Shown piece by piece: positions 15,685 through 22,746 of a stretch of DNA of 28,217 nucleotides. This DNA is from Clostridia bacterium (GTDB lineage: Bacteria > Bacillota > Peptococcia > Peptococcales > SKKY01). Each line of letters starts with the position of its first letter. Position 1 is the stretch's first letter. The stretch is taken from positions 1 to 28,217 of the forward strand of contig SKKY01000031.1 of the NCBI GenBank assembly GCA_007123515.1. Reading direction: 5' to 3'. A program made the translations under genes and the position numbers. The notes under the pieces were generated by a model. It worked only from the letters and a program-made list of their open reading frames with translations. It made no database searches and was not told the DNA's origin.

Positions 15685-16848
15685 TTATCCTCCTATAGAG
15701 TCTCTGACCATTTTCTGCCAGTTCTCATAGTTTGCCCGCATTTCTTCTATACTGTCTCCGCCAAACTTGTCAACAAAGGCTTTTGCCACTTCCCAGGCAA
15801 CAACGGCTCCGACAACAATAGAGGCCGCAGGAACAGCACAAATATCGGAGCGTTCAATCGCTGCTTCATAGGGCTTTCCGGTGGAAAGATCGACACTGCG
15901 TAGCGGATTATATAACGTGGGAATCGGTTTCATGGCGGCTTTAACCACCACTGTTTCTCCATTAGTCATCCCGCCTTCAATCCCTCCGGCATGGTTGGTC
16001 TGATGGTAGAGTCCCTTTTTTTCATCATAAAAGATTTCATCATGCACCTTAGAACCAAAACGGGCCGCACTTTCAAAACCAAGACCGATCTCCACACCTT
16101 TTATGGCCTGAATACCCATCACCGCTCCGGCAATGCAGGCATCAAGTTTGCGGTCGGGATTCGCATAGGAACCCAGCCCCACCGGAAGACCACTGATCCG
16201 GGTTTCAACAATGCCCCCCAGTGATTCTCCTTTTTCTTTCGCCTCATCTATTAACGCCACCATTTGTTCCGACTCTGCCTGACAGGGGCAGTAGACCGGA
16301 TTCGCATAGACTTCTTCATCGACCGTTATTTCTGCAGCCGCTTCACTGCACTGCACATGACCAATTCCTCTGACAAATGATATGACTTCCACTCCAAATT
16401 CCTTTAACAGCGCTACCCCAAAGGCACCCATCGCTACCCGGCTGGCCGTCTCTCTGGCACTGGCTCGTTCCAGCACATTGCGGATATCCTTTTGCTGATA
16501 CTTAACAGCACCGGCATAATCGGCATGACCGGGACGAGCTTTCGTCACTGTTTTTTGAGAAAGATCGGCATCTTGATCCGCTGACATGATCTCTTTCCAG
16601 TTCTCCCAGTCCTTGTTCCGGATTAAAAAGGAAATCGGAGCACCGGTTGTTCGGGCACCTCTGACTCCGCTTATGATCTCAATTTGATCGCTTTCAATTT
16701 GCATCCTGCCTCCGCGGCCATAACCGCCCTGACGCAGTTTCAGATATTGATTGATCATCGCTATATCGATTTTTAGATTGGAAGGCATCCCTTCTATAAT
16801 GCCTACTAAGGCTTTTCCATGTGATTCCCCGCCATTTAAAAAACGCAT
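15685..16848 (-). CDS. aroC: Chorismate synthase
   Basis: A 387-residue enzyme that makes chorismate from EPSP and needs reduced FMN. Signatures are GGESHGKALVGIIEGMP near the N-terminus, RPGHADYAGAVKY, RNVLERASARETASRVAMGAF, and NHAGGIEGGMTNGETVVVKAAMKPIPTL. The length fits the Gram-positive form. The ATG start has AAGGAATAAGGG upstream, inside the 3' end of aroE. It begins three bases after the aroE stop. No flavin reductase gene is nearby, so reduced FMN must come from elsewhere. Confidence 0.97.
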   Translation of the reverse strand: MRFLNGGESHGKALVGIIEGMPSNLKIDIAMINQYLKLRQGGYGRGGRMQIESDQIEIISGVRGARTTGAPISFLIRNKDWENWKEIMSADQDADLSQKTVTKARPGHADYAGAVKYQQKDIRNVLERASARETASRVAMGAFGVALLKEFGVEVISFVRGIGHVQCSEAAAEITVDEEVYANPVYCPCQAESEQMVALIDEAKEKGESLGGIVETRISGLPVGLGSYANPDRKLDACIAGAVMGIQAIKGVEIGLGFESAARFGSKVHDEIFYDEKKGLYHQTNHAGGIEGGMTNGETVVVKAAMKPIPTLYNPLRSVDLSTGKPYEAAIERSDICAVPAASIVVGAVVAWEVAKAFVDKFGGDSIEEMRANYENWQKMVRDSIGG

Positions 16849-16851
16849 CCC

Positions 16852-17679
16852 TTATTCCTTTCCTGTCCAGGCATAAAATGATAGTGATGCCTGATGAACC
16901 AGCATCCCATAACCATTAATTGTCCGGGCACCCTGTTTTTTGGCTTCCTGTAAAAAAAGTGTTTCCTTTGGATTGTAAATGATATCGGCCACCAGATGGT
17001 GTCTGCCGATCACGGAGACATCCACATCCGGCATCCTGCCGACATCCGGGCTCATACCCAGGGTTGTTGTATTGATTAACAGGTCTGCCTCTGCCATCGC
17101 TTCCTGTACCTCTTTGCGGTCCTCATAGCAAAAAACCTGGCTTTGGCAAGATGTCTCTTTATGAATCAGATCACTGATGGCCTCGGCACGGCCTTTACTG
17201 CGGTTTACCATCGTAATCTTTCGCGCCTTCTCCAAAGCCAAAGAGACGGCAATCGCTCTGCAGGCACCGCCGGCTCCGAAAATGACCACCTGCTGATCCT
17301 CTGGTTCAAAATGTTGTTCAAGAAAAAGGGAACGCAAGAAACCCCTGCCATCGGTATTTTCTCCGCGAAAACCTGTATCGGTTCTGACTAAGGTATTAAC
17401 GGCACCAATCATCCGGGCCTCTTCTGAAATTTCTGCCAAAAATGGGATGATGGTTTCTTTATGAGGAACCGTTACATTCGCACCCTCGGCTCCGAGAGTA
17501 AAAAAGCCGGCTACCGCCTGCTTAAGAGCCTCCGGTGCCACATCAAAAGCCAGGTAGGCGGCATTAATTCCATATTCCTCAAATTTTGGATTATGAATCT
17601 GCGGTGAATGCGAATGACTAACCGGGTGCCCTAGAAGCCCAAACAGTTTTGTCTGGCTATCGATCTTCAAAACAATCAC
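16852..17679 (-). CDS. aroE: Shikimate dehydrogenase (NADP)
   Basis: A 275-residue enzyme reducing 3-dehydroshikimate to shikimate, step 4 of the pathway. The substrate site is GHPVSHSHSP (17-26) and ANVTVPHKE with catalytic K74. The partner D110 lies in NTDGRG. The cofactor site is GAGGACRAIAVSL (about 135-147), followed by the NADP-type NRSKGRAE. Two starts are possible: GTG at 17679 with AGGAAAGG directly upstream, or TTG at 17670 with AGGGTGA at better spacing; they differ by three residues. It follows aroA by 34 bases. Confidence 0.95.
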   Translation of the reverse strand: MIVLKIDSQTKLFGLLGHPVSHSHSPQIHNPKFEEYGINAAYLAFDVAPEALKQAVAGFFTLGAEGANVTVPHKETIIPFLAEISEEARMIGAVNTLVRTDTGFRGENTDGRGFLRSLFLEQHFEPEDQQVVIFGAGGACRAIAVSLALEKARKITMVNRSKGRAEAISDLIHKETSCQSQVFCYEDRKEVQEAMAEADLLINTTTLGMSPDVGRMPDVDVSVIGRHHLVADIIYNPKETLFLQEAKKQGARTINGYGMLVHQASLSFYAWTGKE

Positions 17680-17713
17680 CCTTTCCTGAATTACTCCTGA
17701 ACTACGCCTTTTT

Positions 17714-18994
17714 TTACGTACTGAGAGTCTCTAATCGATCAAAAAATTCCGGGAATGAAATATCCACGCATTCCGGCTCATTGATCATCGTTTCTTTGTC
17801 AGCCACCAAACCGGCTACCGCACAGGCCATCGCAATCCGATGATCATGATGGCTTTTGCAAACGGCTCCGGTTAACCTGACTGGTCCTTTTATGATAAGT
17901 CCATCGGCTGTTTCTGTAATATTGGCTCCCATTTTCTTAAGTTCCGTCGTAATGGTCTCGAGCCGGTTGGATTCTTTTACTTTTAATTCTTCGGCGTTGG
18001 TGATGGTTGTGGTTCCTTCAGCCAGAGCTGCGGCTACCGCCAGCACGGGAATCTCATCCACCAGTCTGGGAATGATGTCTCCACCAAAAGAGACTCCTTT
18101 AAGCGGACTGCTTTTTACCAAAAGATCTCCGACTTTTTCACCGGAGGTCTCCCGTTCATTAAGAACCGATATATCGGCCCCCATCTGCCATAAGACATCA
18201 AGGATGCCGGTACGGGTCTGGTTGATTCCGACATTGGTAATTACGAGCTCGCTATCGGGAACGATTAGAGCGGCCACGATAAAAAAGGCAGCAGAGGAAA
18301 TATCTCCGGGAATGGTAATCTTTTGGGCCTCTAACACAGGCAATCCTTCCACTACGGAGGAATTCTGTGATTCTGTTACCTTAGCACCAAAGCCCTGTAG
18401 CATCACTTCGGTATGGTTTCTTGATTTTTCAGGTTCAATGACGGTGGTTTTACCCGGGGCATAAAGCCCGGCTAAAAGAATCGCTGATTTTATCTGGGCA
18501 CTGGCCACAGGTGTCTGATAACGCACCGCCTGCAGATCTCCACCCTGTAAACTAAACGGCGCTTTATTCTGATTGTCCCGCCCGAGAATCCTGGCACCCA
18601 TCTCACTAAGAGGATGCAGGACTCGTTTCATCGGTCTTCTTCTGATTGAGGCATCTCCGGTTAAGGTTGAGGTAAAGGGCTGTCCGCTTAAGATTCCGCT
18701 GATCAGCCTGATGGTGGTGCCGGAATTTCCGACATCCAGCACATCCTCAGGCTCCTTTAATCCATATAGCCCTTCTCCGTATACCTTTACATGCTCACCC
18801 TCGCGGTCAATCCGGATACCGAGTTTGCGAAAACAGTCGATTGTCGATAAACAATCGGCACCGGTTAAAAAACCAGAGATCTCTGTAACGCCTTCGGCAA
18901 TCGCACCCAGCATAACTGCCCGGTGGGAGATAGACTTATCTCCCGGTACGCTAACCTCTCCCCGTAAACGTTTTGCTTTAGTCACTACCTGCAT
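17714..18994 (-). CDS. aroA: 3-phosphoshikimate 1-carboxyvinyltransferase (EPSP synthase), class II
   Basis: A 426-residue enzyme joining PEP to shikimate-3-phosphate, step 6. It carries the class II signature set: GDKS (18-21), RPMKR (120-124), SAQIK (165-169), RNHTE (192-196) and NQTR. The PEP-site segment reads GNSGTTIRL (89-97), as in Bacillus and Staphylococcus enzymes. Class II enzymes are generally less inhibited by glyphosate; whether this one is cannot be told here. I chose the ATG at 18994, with GAGG six bases upstream, over an in-frame ATG at 19009 that abuts the tyrA stop and has no binding site. Confidence 0.96.
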   Translation of the reverse strand: MQVVTKAKRLRGEVSVPGDKSISHRAVMLGAIAEGVTEISGFLTGADCLSTIDCFRKLGIRIDREGEHVKVYGEGLYGLKEPEDVLDVGNSGTTIRLISGILSGQPFTSTLTGDASIRRRPMKRVLHPLSEMGARILGRDNQNKAPFSLQGGDLQAVRYQTPVASAQIKSAILLAGLYAPGKTTVIEPEKSRNHTEVMLQGFGAKVTESQNSSVVEGLPVLEAQKITIPGDISSAAFFIVAALIVPDSELVITNVGINQTRTGILDVLWQMGADISVLNERETSGEKVGDLLVKSSPLKGVSFGGDIIPRLVDEIPVLAVAAALAEGTTTITNAEELKVKESNRLETITTELKKMGANITETADGLIIKGPVRLTGAVCKSHHDHRIAMACAVAGLVADKETMINEPECVDISFPEFFDRLETLST

Positions 18995-19009
18995 GATATA
19001 CCTCGCCAT

Positions 19010-20113
19010 CTATATTTTTTTAGACACATATTCAAAAAAATCAAGAACTTCGATCGCTCGTTCCCGGTCTTCTTCTCTGGTAAAGCCTAAGCGCAGCGTA
19101 CCGCCATCACCTTCTCGAACCCTTAGAATCTCAATATCGATGATATTAATGTCTTTGGCTCCGAGAATATTAGCCACTTTACCGATCTCGCCCGGCTTAT
19201 CCGGAATCGTAACCACGATTTCAGAGAGTGCCGGCAGGAGTCCTTTTACCTTTTTAGGTACCTGCCTGCGTAAAAAACGGGCCTGTTCAAGCTCGGTTAA
19301 TAATTCTTCTTTTGTATCAGTTTCCAGCAGCATTTCCATTTTTTCAAGCTGCTCCTTATATTTTCCCAACACATACTGCAGTGATTCTTTGTTACTGTAG
19401 AAAATATCACGCCACAATTCCGGCTGACTATCAGCAATACGGGTCACATCCCGAAATCCTCCGGCGGCCAGTTTAAAGACATCCGGAAAGTCTTTTTCCA
19501 CAGATCCGACTGTGTTAACTAAAATCCCTGAAAGCAGATGCGGCAGGTGACTGATCGAGGCCACCATTCTGTCATGTTCCATGGCTGAGAGCGTAAGAAC
19601 CCTGGCTCCGGTCAGCCTCACAAGTGATGCCACTGTCTCTAGGGCTTCCTGATTCTTTTTCTCCTGGGCTAAAAGAACATAGACGGCATTTTCCAAAAGA
19701 TACGGATCAGCTGCAATAATCCCGCTTTTTTCCGACCCGGCCATCGGATGGCCTCCGATATATTTAACAAAAGGATAATCTTGTAGCAGCTCTTCTATTT
19801 GTAAAGCGATCTCTGTCTTCGTGCTTCCGGTATCGGTAATAATAGCTCCGGGTTTGACATAGGGGAGAATCTGCCGGATAAGCTCTGCAGTTTTTGAAAG
19901 ATAGGCCGCCACAAAAATGATATCGGCATCAGCGACACCTTGAGATAGATCCGTTGTTCCGTGATCAATGGCTTTAAGGCCAACTGCCTGCTCAACAATG
20001 TTTTGATCGATATCAATTCCGATCAGTTCTAAAGGTCTTTCACTCTGTTTTCTCTTAAGGGCCATTCCTAAAGAACCGCCAATCAGCCCTAATCCAACAA
20101 TTGCAATTTTCAT
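19010..20113 (-). CDS. tyrA: Prephenate dehydrogenase with C-terminal ACT domain
   Basis: A 367-residue enzyme converting prephenate to 4-hydroxyphenylpyruvate for tyrosine. The NAD-binding motif GLGLIGGSLG (7-16) is at the N-terminus. The prephenate site GGHPMAGSEKSGI is conserved, with HDRMVASISHLPHLLSG further on. An ACT domain at about 295-365 (LSEIVVTIPDKPGEIGKVANILGAKDINIIDIE) suggests feedback control by an amino acid, probably tyrosine. The start follows the pheA stop with no gap and its binding site GGGGAGG lies inside the last pheA codons, so translation is coupled. Confidence 0.95.
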   Translation of the reverse strand: MKIAIVGLGLIGGSLGMALKRKQSERPLELIGIDIDQNIVEQAVGLKAIDHGTTDLSQGVADADIIFVAAYLSKTAELIRQILPYVKPGAIITDTGSTKTEIALQIEELLQDYPFVKYIGGHPMAGSEKSGIIAADPYLLENAVYVLLAQEKKNQEALETVASLVRLTGARVLTLSAMEHDRMVASISHLPHLLSGILVNTVGSVEKDFPDVFKLAAGGFRDVTRIADSQPELWRDIFYSNKESLQYVLGKYKEQLEKMEMLLETDTKEELLTELEQARFLRRQVPKKVKGLLPALSEIVVTIPDKPGEIGKVANILGAKDINIIDIEILRVREGDGGTLRLGFTREEDRERAIEVLDFFEYVSKKI

Positions 20114-20953
20114 CTATGCCTCCCCGAGAATGCCAAAAACGCCGAGTAATTTCCAGCGGCTGGCCTGCTCTGTAATCCCGTCAAGAATGATCTGATTATC
20201 AGGTGCTTCTAAATCAGCTTCGCAGTCAATAATGAAGATGTAGCTTCCGAGTTTATGTTTTGCCGGCCTTGACTCTATTTTAGTCAGATTGATGTTCTTT
20301 TTGTTAAACAGGGCTAAGATTTCCAAAAGACCACCGGGGCGGTCTGTCTTTAATTCAAAGCTAATCGAACTTTTGCATGGTGCACAAGCCGGAGATTCTT
20401 TTGCGACTGAGACCAGGTAGAAGCGTGTCTGATTCATCGGGTAATCGCCGATATCTTCATAAAGCACCTGAAAACGGTTGCGATCGACTGAAAAGGAAGG
20501 CACAATTGCTGCATGCTCTCCGGGGTTTTGCTCAATGTATGTCAGACTCATCACCGTACTGCTTACCGGAACCTTTACAATCTCAGGATAATGATCTTTT
20601 AAAAACATCCGGCACTGCGCGAGTGCCTGCGGGTGTGAAAATACCTTTGCCGGCTTTTCTAGCGCCGGAGAGGCTACGAGATTGTGCGTAATCGGCAGCA
20701 CAATCTCTGATAAAATCCACAAATCAACCTCATTAATCAGCATATCAATGCTGGTATTAACGCTGCCTTCGATGGAATTTTCCACCGGCACCACCCCAAA
20801 ATCGGCTTTTTTATCCTGCACCGCATAAAGCACATCGGAGATATCGGCATATGGTATAAGCCGGCTTTCTTTATAGGGCTCTTCTGTTAAAAGTGTGAGC
20901 GCGGCACTGTGGGTAAAGGTGCCTTCCGGTCCTAAATAGGCAATGTTTTTCAA
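20114..20953 (-). CDS. pheA: Prephenate dehydratase with ACT domain
   Basis: A 279-residue monofunctional enzyme converting prephenate to phenylpyruvate. The N-terminus reads YLGPEGTFTHSAA; VPVENSIEGSVN (55-66) is conserved; the catalytic TRF motif is at 176-178. The ACT domain (about 196-275) carries PGGLLEIL and ESRP (227-230), the usual phenylalanine-binding motifs, so Phe feedback is expected. No chorismate mutase domain is fused; that activity is AroH at the operon end. The start is TTG, with AAGGGATGA upstream. It lies 31 bases after the DAHP synthase gene. Confidence 0.96.
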   Translation of the reverse strand: MKNIAYLGPEGTFTHSAALTLLTEEPYKESRLIPYADISDVLYAVQDKKADFGVVPVENSIEGSVNTSIDMLINEVDLWILSEIVLPITHNLVASPALEKPAKVFSHPQALAQCRMFLKDHYPEIVKVPVSSTVMSLTYIEQNPGEHAAIVPSFSVDRNRFQVLYEDIGDYPMNQTRFYLVSVAKESPACAPCKSSISFELKTDRPGGLLEILALFNKKNINLTKIESRPAKHKLGSYIFIIDCEADLEAPDNQIILDGITEQASRWKLLGVFGILGEA

Positions 20954-20984
20954 GAATGACTCATCCCTTTTCCTGGCGTAATCT

Positions 20985-22004
20985 CTATAGTTTGCGGCCC
21001 ATCGCGGATGCGATACTGCCTAATTCACTCATTAACTGGTAGTAGTAGTCCGGCATTAGTGACTGCGGCCCATCGGACAGGGCTTTTTCCGGTTCCGGAT
21101 GAACCTCAATAATCAGGCCATCTGCACCGGCAGCAATCGCGGCCTTTGACATCGGACTGACAAGTTTCCATTTTCCGGTTCCGTGACTCGGGTCAACAAT
21201 CACCGGCAGATGTGTTAAAGACTTAAGAATCGGTACTGCCGATAAATCAAGGGTATTTCTTGTCGCTGTTTCAAAGGTTCTAATCCCCCGTTCACAGAAC
21301 ATCACCTGGTCATTGCCACCGTGCAGCAGATATTCCGAAGCCATAATCCATTCTTCAATCGTTGAGGATAATCCTCTTTTTAGAAGAACCGGCTTATTGG
21401 TTTTCGCAACCTCTGTCAGCAGAGCAAAGTTCTGCATATTACGGGCACCAATCTGGATAATATCAACATATTCAGCAACCAGATGCACATCCCGGGTATC
21501 GACCACTTCGGAAATGATTTTTAAACCAAAGGCTTCAGCGGCTTCTTTCATATAGCCGAGTCCGTCTTCTTTTAATCCCTGGAAATCATAGGGTGAGGTT
21601 CTAGGTTTAAAGGCGCCTCCGCGAAGGATTTTTGCTCCGCCCTTCGCCACAATTTCGGCCACCTCCATCGCCTGTTCACGACCTTCAATCGCACAGGGAC
21701 CAGCCATAACGTGAATCTGATCCCCGCCAATGGTTACATCACCAATTTTTACCACCGTATCTTCCTTGTGAAAATCACGGCTGGCCAGCTTATATTTACT
21801 TAAGATCGGAACCACTTTTTCAACACCGCCAAGCGCCTCTAAATCAAGGTTTCGCTTAGTCAGATAAGACTGATCGCCCACGGCTCCGATGATGGTTTTT
21901 TCTACCCCTTCGGACAGATGGATTTTAAAACCCTCTGACTCTAATCTATTTAAGACATTCTGTACTTGTTCTTTCGTTGCTCTTTTCTCCATTACAATAA
22001 TCAT
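20985..22004 (-). CDS. aroF: 3-deoxy-7-phosphoheptulonate (DAHP) synthase, type I-beta with regulatory N-terminal domain
   Basis: A 339-residue enzyme joining PEP and erythrose-4-phosphate, the first committed step. A ferredoxin-like regulatory domain (about 1-70, MIIVMEKRATKEQVQNVLNRLESEG) precedes the barrel, as in the Thermotoga maritima enzyme that is inhibited by Tyr and Phe. Barrel motifs are AGPCAIEGREQ, LRGGAFKPRTSPYDFQG, QIGARNMQN, LLKRGLSSTIEEW, DPSHGTGKW and EVHPEPEKALSDGPQSL. I chose the ATG at 22004, with GGAGG eight bases upstream, over an in-frame ATG five codons earlier. It is first in the aromatic operon and sits behind a complex leader. The same enzyme is also called aroG in some genomes. 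Confidence 0.95.
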   Translation of the reverse strand: MIIVMEKRATKEQVQNVLNRLESEGFKIHLSEGVEKTIIGAVGDQSYLTKRNLDLEALGGVEKVVPILSKYKLASRDFHKEDTVVKIGDVTIGGDQIHVMAGPCAIEGREQAMEVAEIVAKGGAKILRGGAFKPRTSPYDFQGLKEDGLGYMKEAAEAFGLKIISEVVDTRDVHLVAEYVDIIQIGARNMQNFALLTEVAKTNKPVLLKRGLSSTIEEWIMASEYLLHGGNDQVMFCERGIRTFETATRNTLDLSAVPILKSLTHLPVIVDPSHGTGKWKLVSPMSKAAIAAGADGLIIEVHPEPEKALSDGPQSLMPDYYYQLMSELGSIASAMGRKL

Positions 22005-22029
22005 CAGAAATACCTCCATTAATATAGTT

Positions 22030-22058
22030 ATTATACCCTTATTTTTTTATGTGTACAA
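22030..22058 (-). promoter_or_regulatory. Candidate second promoter of the aromatic operon, after the terminator
   Basis: The -35 box TTGTAC (22053-22058) and consensus -10 TATAAT (22030-22035) are 17 bases apart. Transcription would start near 22023, giving a leader of about 18 bases that still contains the GGAGG site of the DAHP synthase gene. It would bypass the upstream terminator and supply basal expression. Confidence 0.5.
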
Positions 22059-22110
22059 AAAAATCCCCAAAAAGGGGATAGGTATTCCTGGACAATACAA
22101 ATACGTTCAT
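22039..22110 (-). CDS. Short leader ORF running through the attenuator of the aromatic operon
   Basis: A 23-codon ORF between the distal promoter and the DAHP synthase gene. AAGGAG lies nine bases before its ATG at 22110; another in-frame ATG at 22116 is too close to that site. It encodes Phe at residues 4, 14, 17 and 18 and Tyr at 11, and ends in Lys-Lys. Codons 11-18 cover the whole intrinsic terminator, and three of the four Phe codons come from the terminator loop and T run, so the Phe content may be incidental. An ORF that spans an attenuator resembles the pyrBI leader layout. Translation is not proven. Confidence 0.5.
   Translation of the reverse strand: MNVFVLSRNTYPLFGDFFVHIKK
22057..22079 (-). 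terminator. Intrinsic terminator in the aromatic operon leader (attenuator candidate)
   Basis: ATCCCC (22074-22079) and GGGGAT (22063-22068) pair on the minus strand around a five-base loop, followed by seven Ts (22057-22063). It lies about 53 bases before the DAHP synthase start and about 93 bases after the predicted transcription start, so it is placed to attenuate the operon. Confidence 0.82.
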
Positions 22111-22149
22111 ATGCATCTTCTCCTTTCCTGCCATTCTACCATCCTACGG

Positions 22150-22173
22150 GAAAGTAGCTCAAAAGCTACTTTC
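22150..22173 (-). promoter_or_regulatory. 5'-terminal stem-loop of the aromatic operon transcript
   Basis: GAAAGTAGC (22165-22173) pairs perfectly with GCTACTTTC (22150-22158) around TTTTGA. No T run follows, so it is not a terminator. The stem begins at the predicted transcription start and may protect the mRNA or take part in leader folding. Confidence 0.6.
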
Positions 22174-22178
22174 GAAAG

Positions 22179-22207
22179 ATTATACACTGTATACTCTCGT
22201 TATTCAA
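22179..22207 (-). promoter_or_regulatory. Distal promoter of the aromatic operon
   Basis: The -35 box TTGAAT (22202-22207) and -10 box TATAAT (22179-22184) are 17 bases apart. The predicted start is near 22172. A 13-bp perfect inverted repeat TATACA-C-TGTATA (22181-22193) overlaps the -10 box and spacer and could be an operator. Confidence 0.82.
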
Positions 22208-22277
22208 TCCCTGTGGGTAAAAACAAGGATAATCAGCAAAAAGATGATCAGGAGATATGAAAATTTAATAATCATTG

Positions 22278-22733
22278 TTACACTTCTGTTTCTTCAAAAA
22301 AGATCCCTTTGTCGTAAAAGGTTCCCCGGGCAATAGCCACAAGCTTCTGTTTTTGATTGTAGACAACGCTTTCTGCAAGAATGATCTTTTTTCCGTACTC
22401 TAGGACCGTCCCGCTGGCAAAAAGCGTATCGCCTAAGACAGCCGGATGAGTATGGTTCAGGCTTGACTGAATCGTAACCACATTTCGGTTAATGGTCCGG
22501 ATGGCCATCCCCATTGATGTGTCTAAAATGGCATACGCTACTGCCCCATGGGCAATATCCCTGGGATTAATATGGCAATCACTGACCTCCAGCTTCATCT
22601 TAGCCGTCTCCGGGCTAAGTTCAGTCAGATACAGTCCAAGATGGTTATGGTAATTACAGGTTCGGTTGGATTCCACAATTTTTTCAAAAAGAGCCTCTGG
22701 AAGCCCCATATTTTTTACCTCTTGATGCATCAT
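22278..22733 (-). CDS. Hotdog-fold thioesterase (PaaI-like)
   Basis: A 151-residue acyl-CoA thioesterase-like protein. The hotdog core is clear: NHLGLYLTELSPETAKMKLEVSDCHINPRDIAHGAVAYAILDTSMGMAIRT, then NVVTIQSSLNHTHPAVLGDTLFASGTVLEYGKKIILAESVVYNQKQKLVAIARGTF. The His-Gly-Ala segment followed by Asp in AILDTSMG matches PaaI/YdiI-type active sites. The frame extends upstream into the preceding gene, but I chose the ATG at 22733, which has AAAGGGG eight bases upstream and leaves a 13-base gap to that gene. It is last in the thiI cluster with no clear terminator, so some read-through to the aromatic leader is possible. The acyl substrate is unknown. Confidence 0.82.
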   Translation of the reverse strand: MMHQEVKNMGLPEALFEKIVESNRTCNYHNHLGLYLTELSPETAKMKLEVSDCHINPRDIAHGAVAYAILDTSMGMAIRTINRNVVTIQSSLNHTHPAVLGDTLFASGTVLEYGKKIILAESVVYNQKQKLVAIARGTFYDKGIFFEETEV

Positions 22734-22746
22734 AATGAGCGCCCCT

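Noticed and set aside
17856..19400. Long open frames on the plus strand opposite aroA and tyrA (about 200 and 275 codons)
   Set aside because: They lie fully antisense to clear aroA and tyrA, show serine/proline-rich composition typical of reverse frames, match no family and have no ribosome binding site.
22020..22207. T-box riboswitch in the aromatic operon leader
   Set aside because: The conserved AGGGTGGNACCGCG element is absent and the leader is too short for the specifier stem layout.
22201..22277. Terminator after the thioesterase gene
   Set aside because: No stable hairpin followed by a T run is visible between the stop codon and the aromatic promoter.
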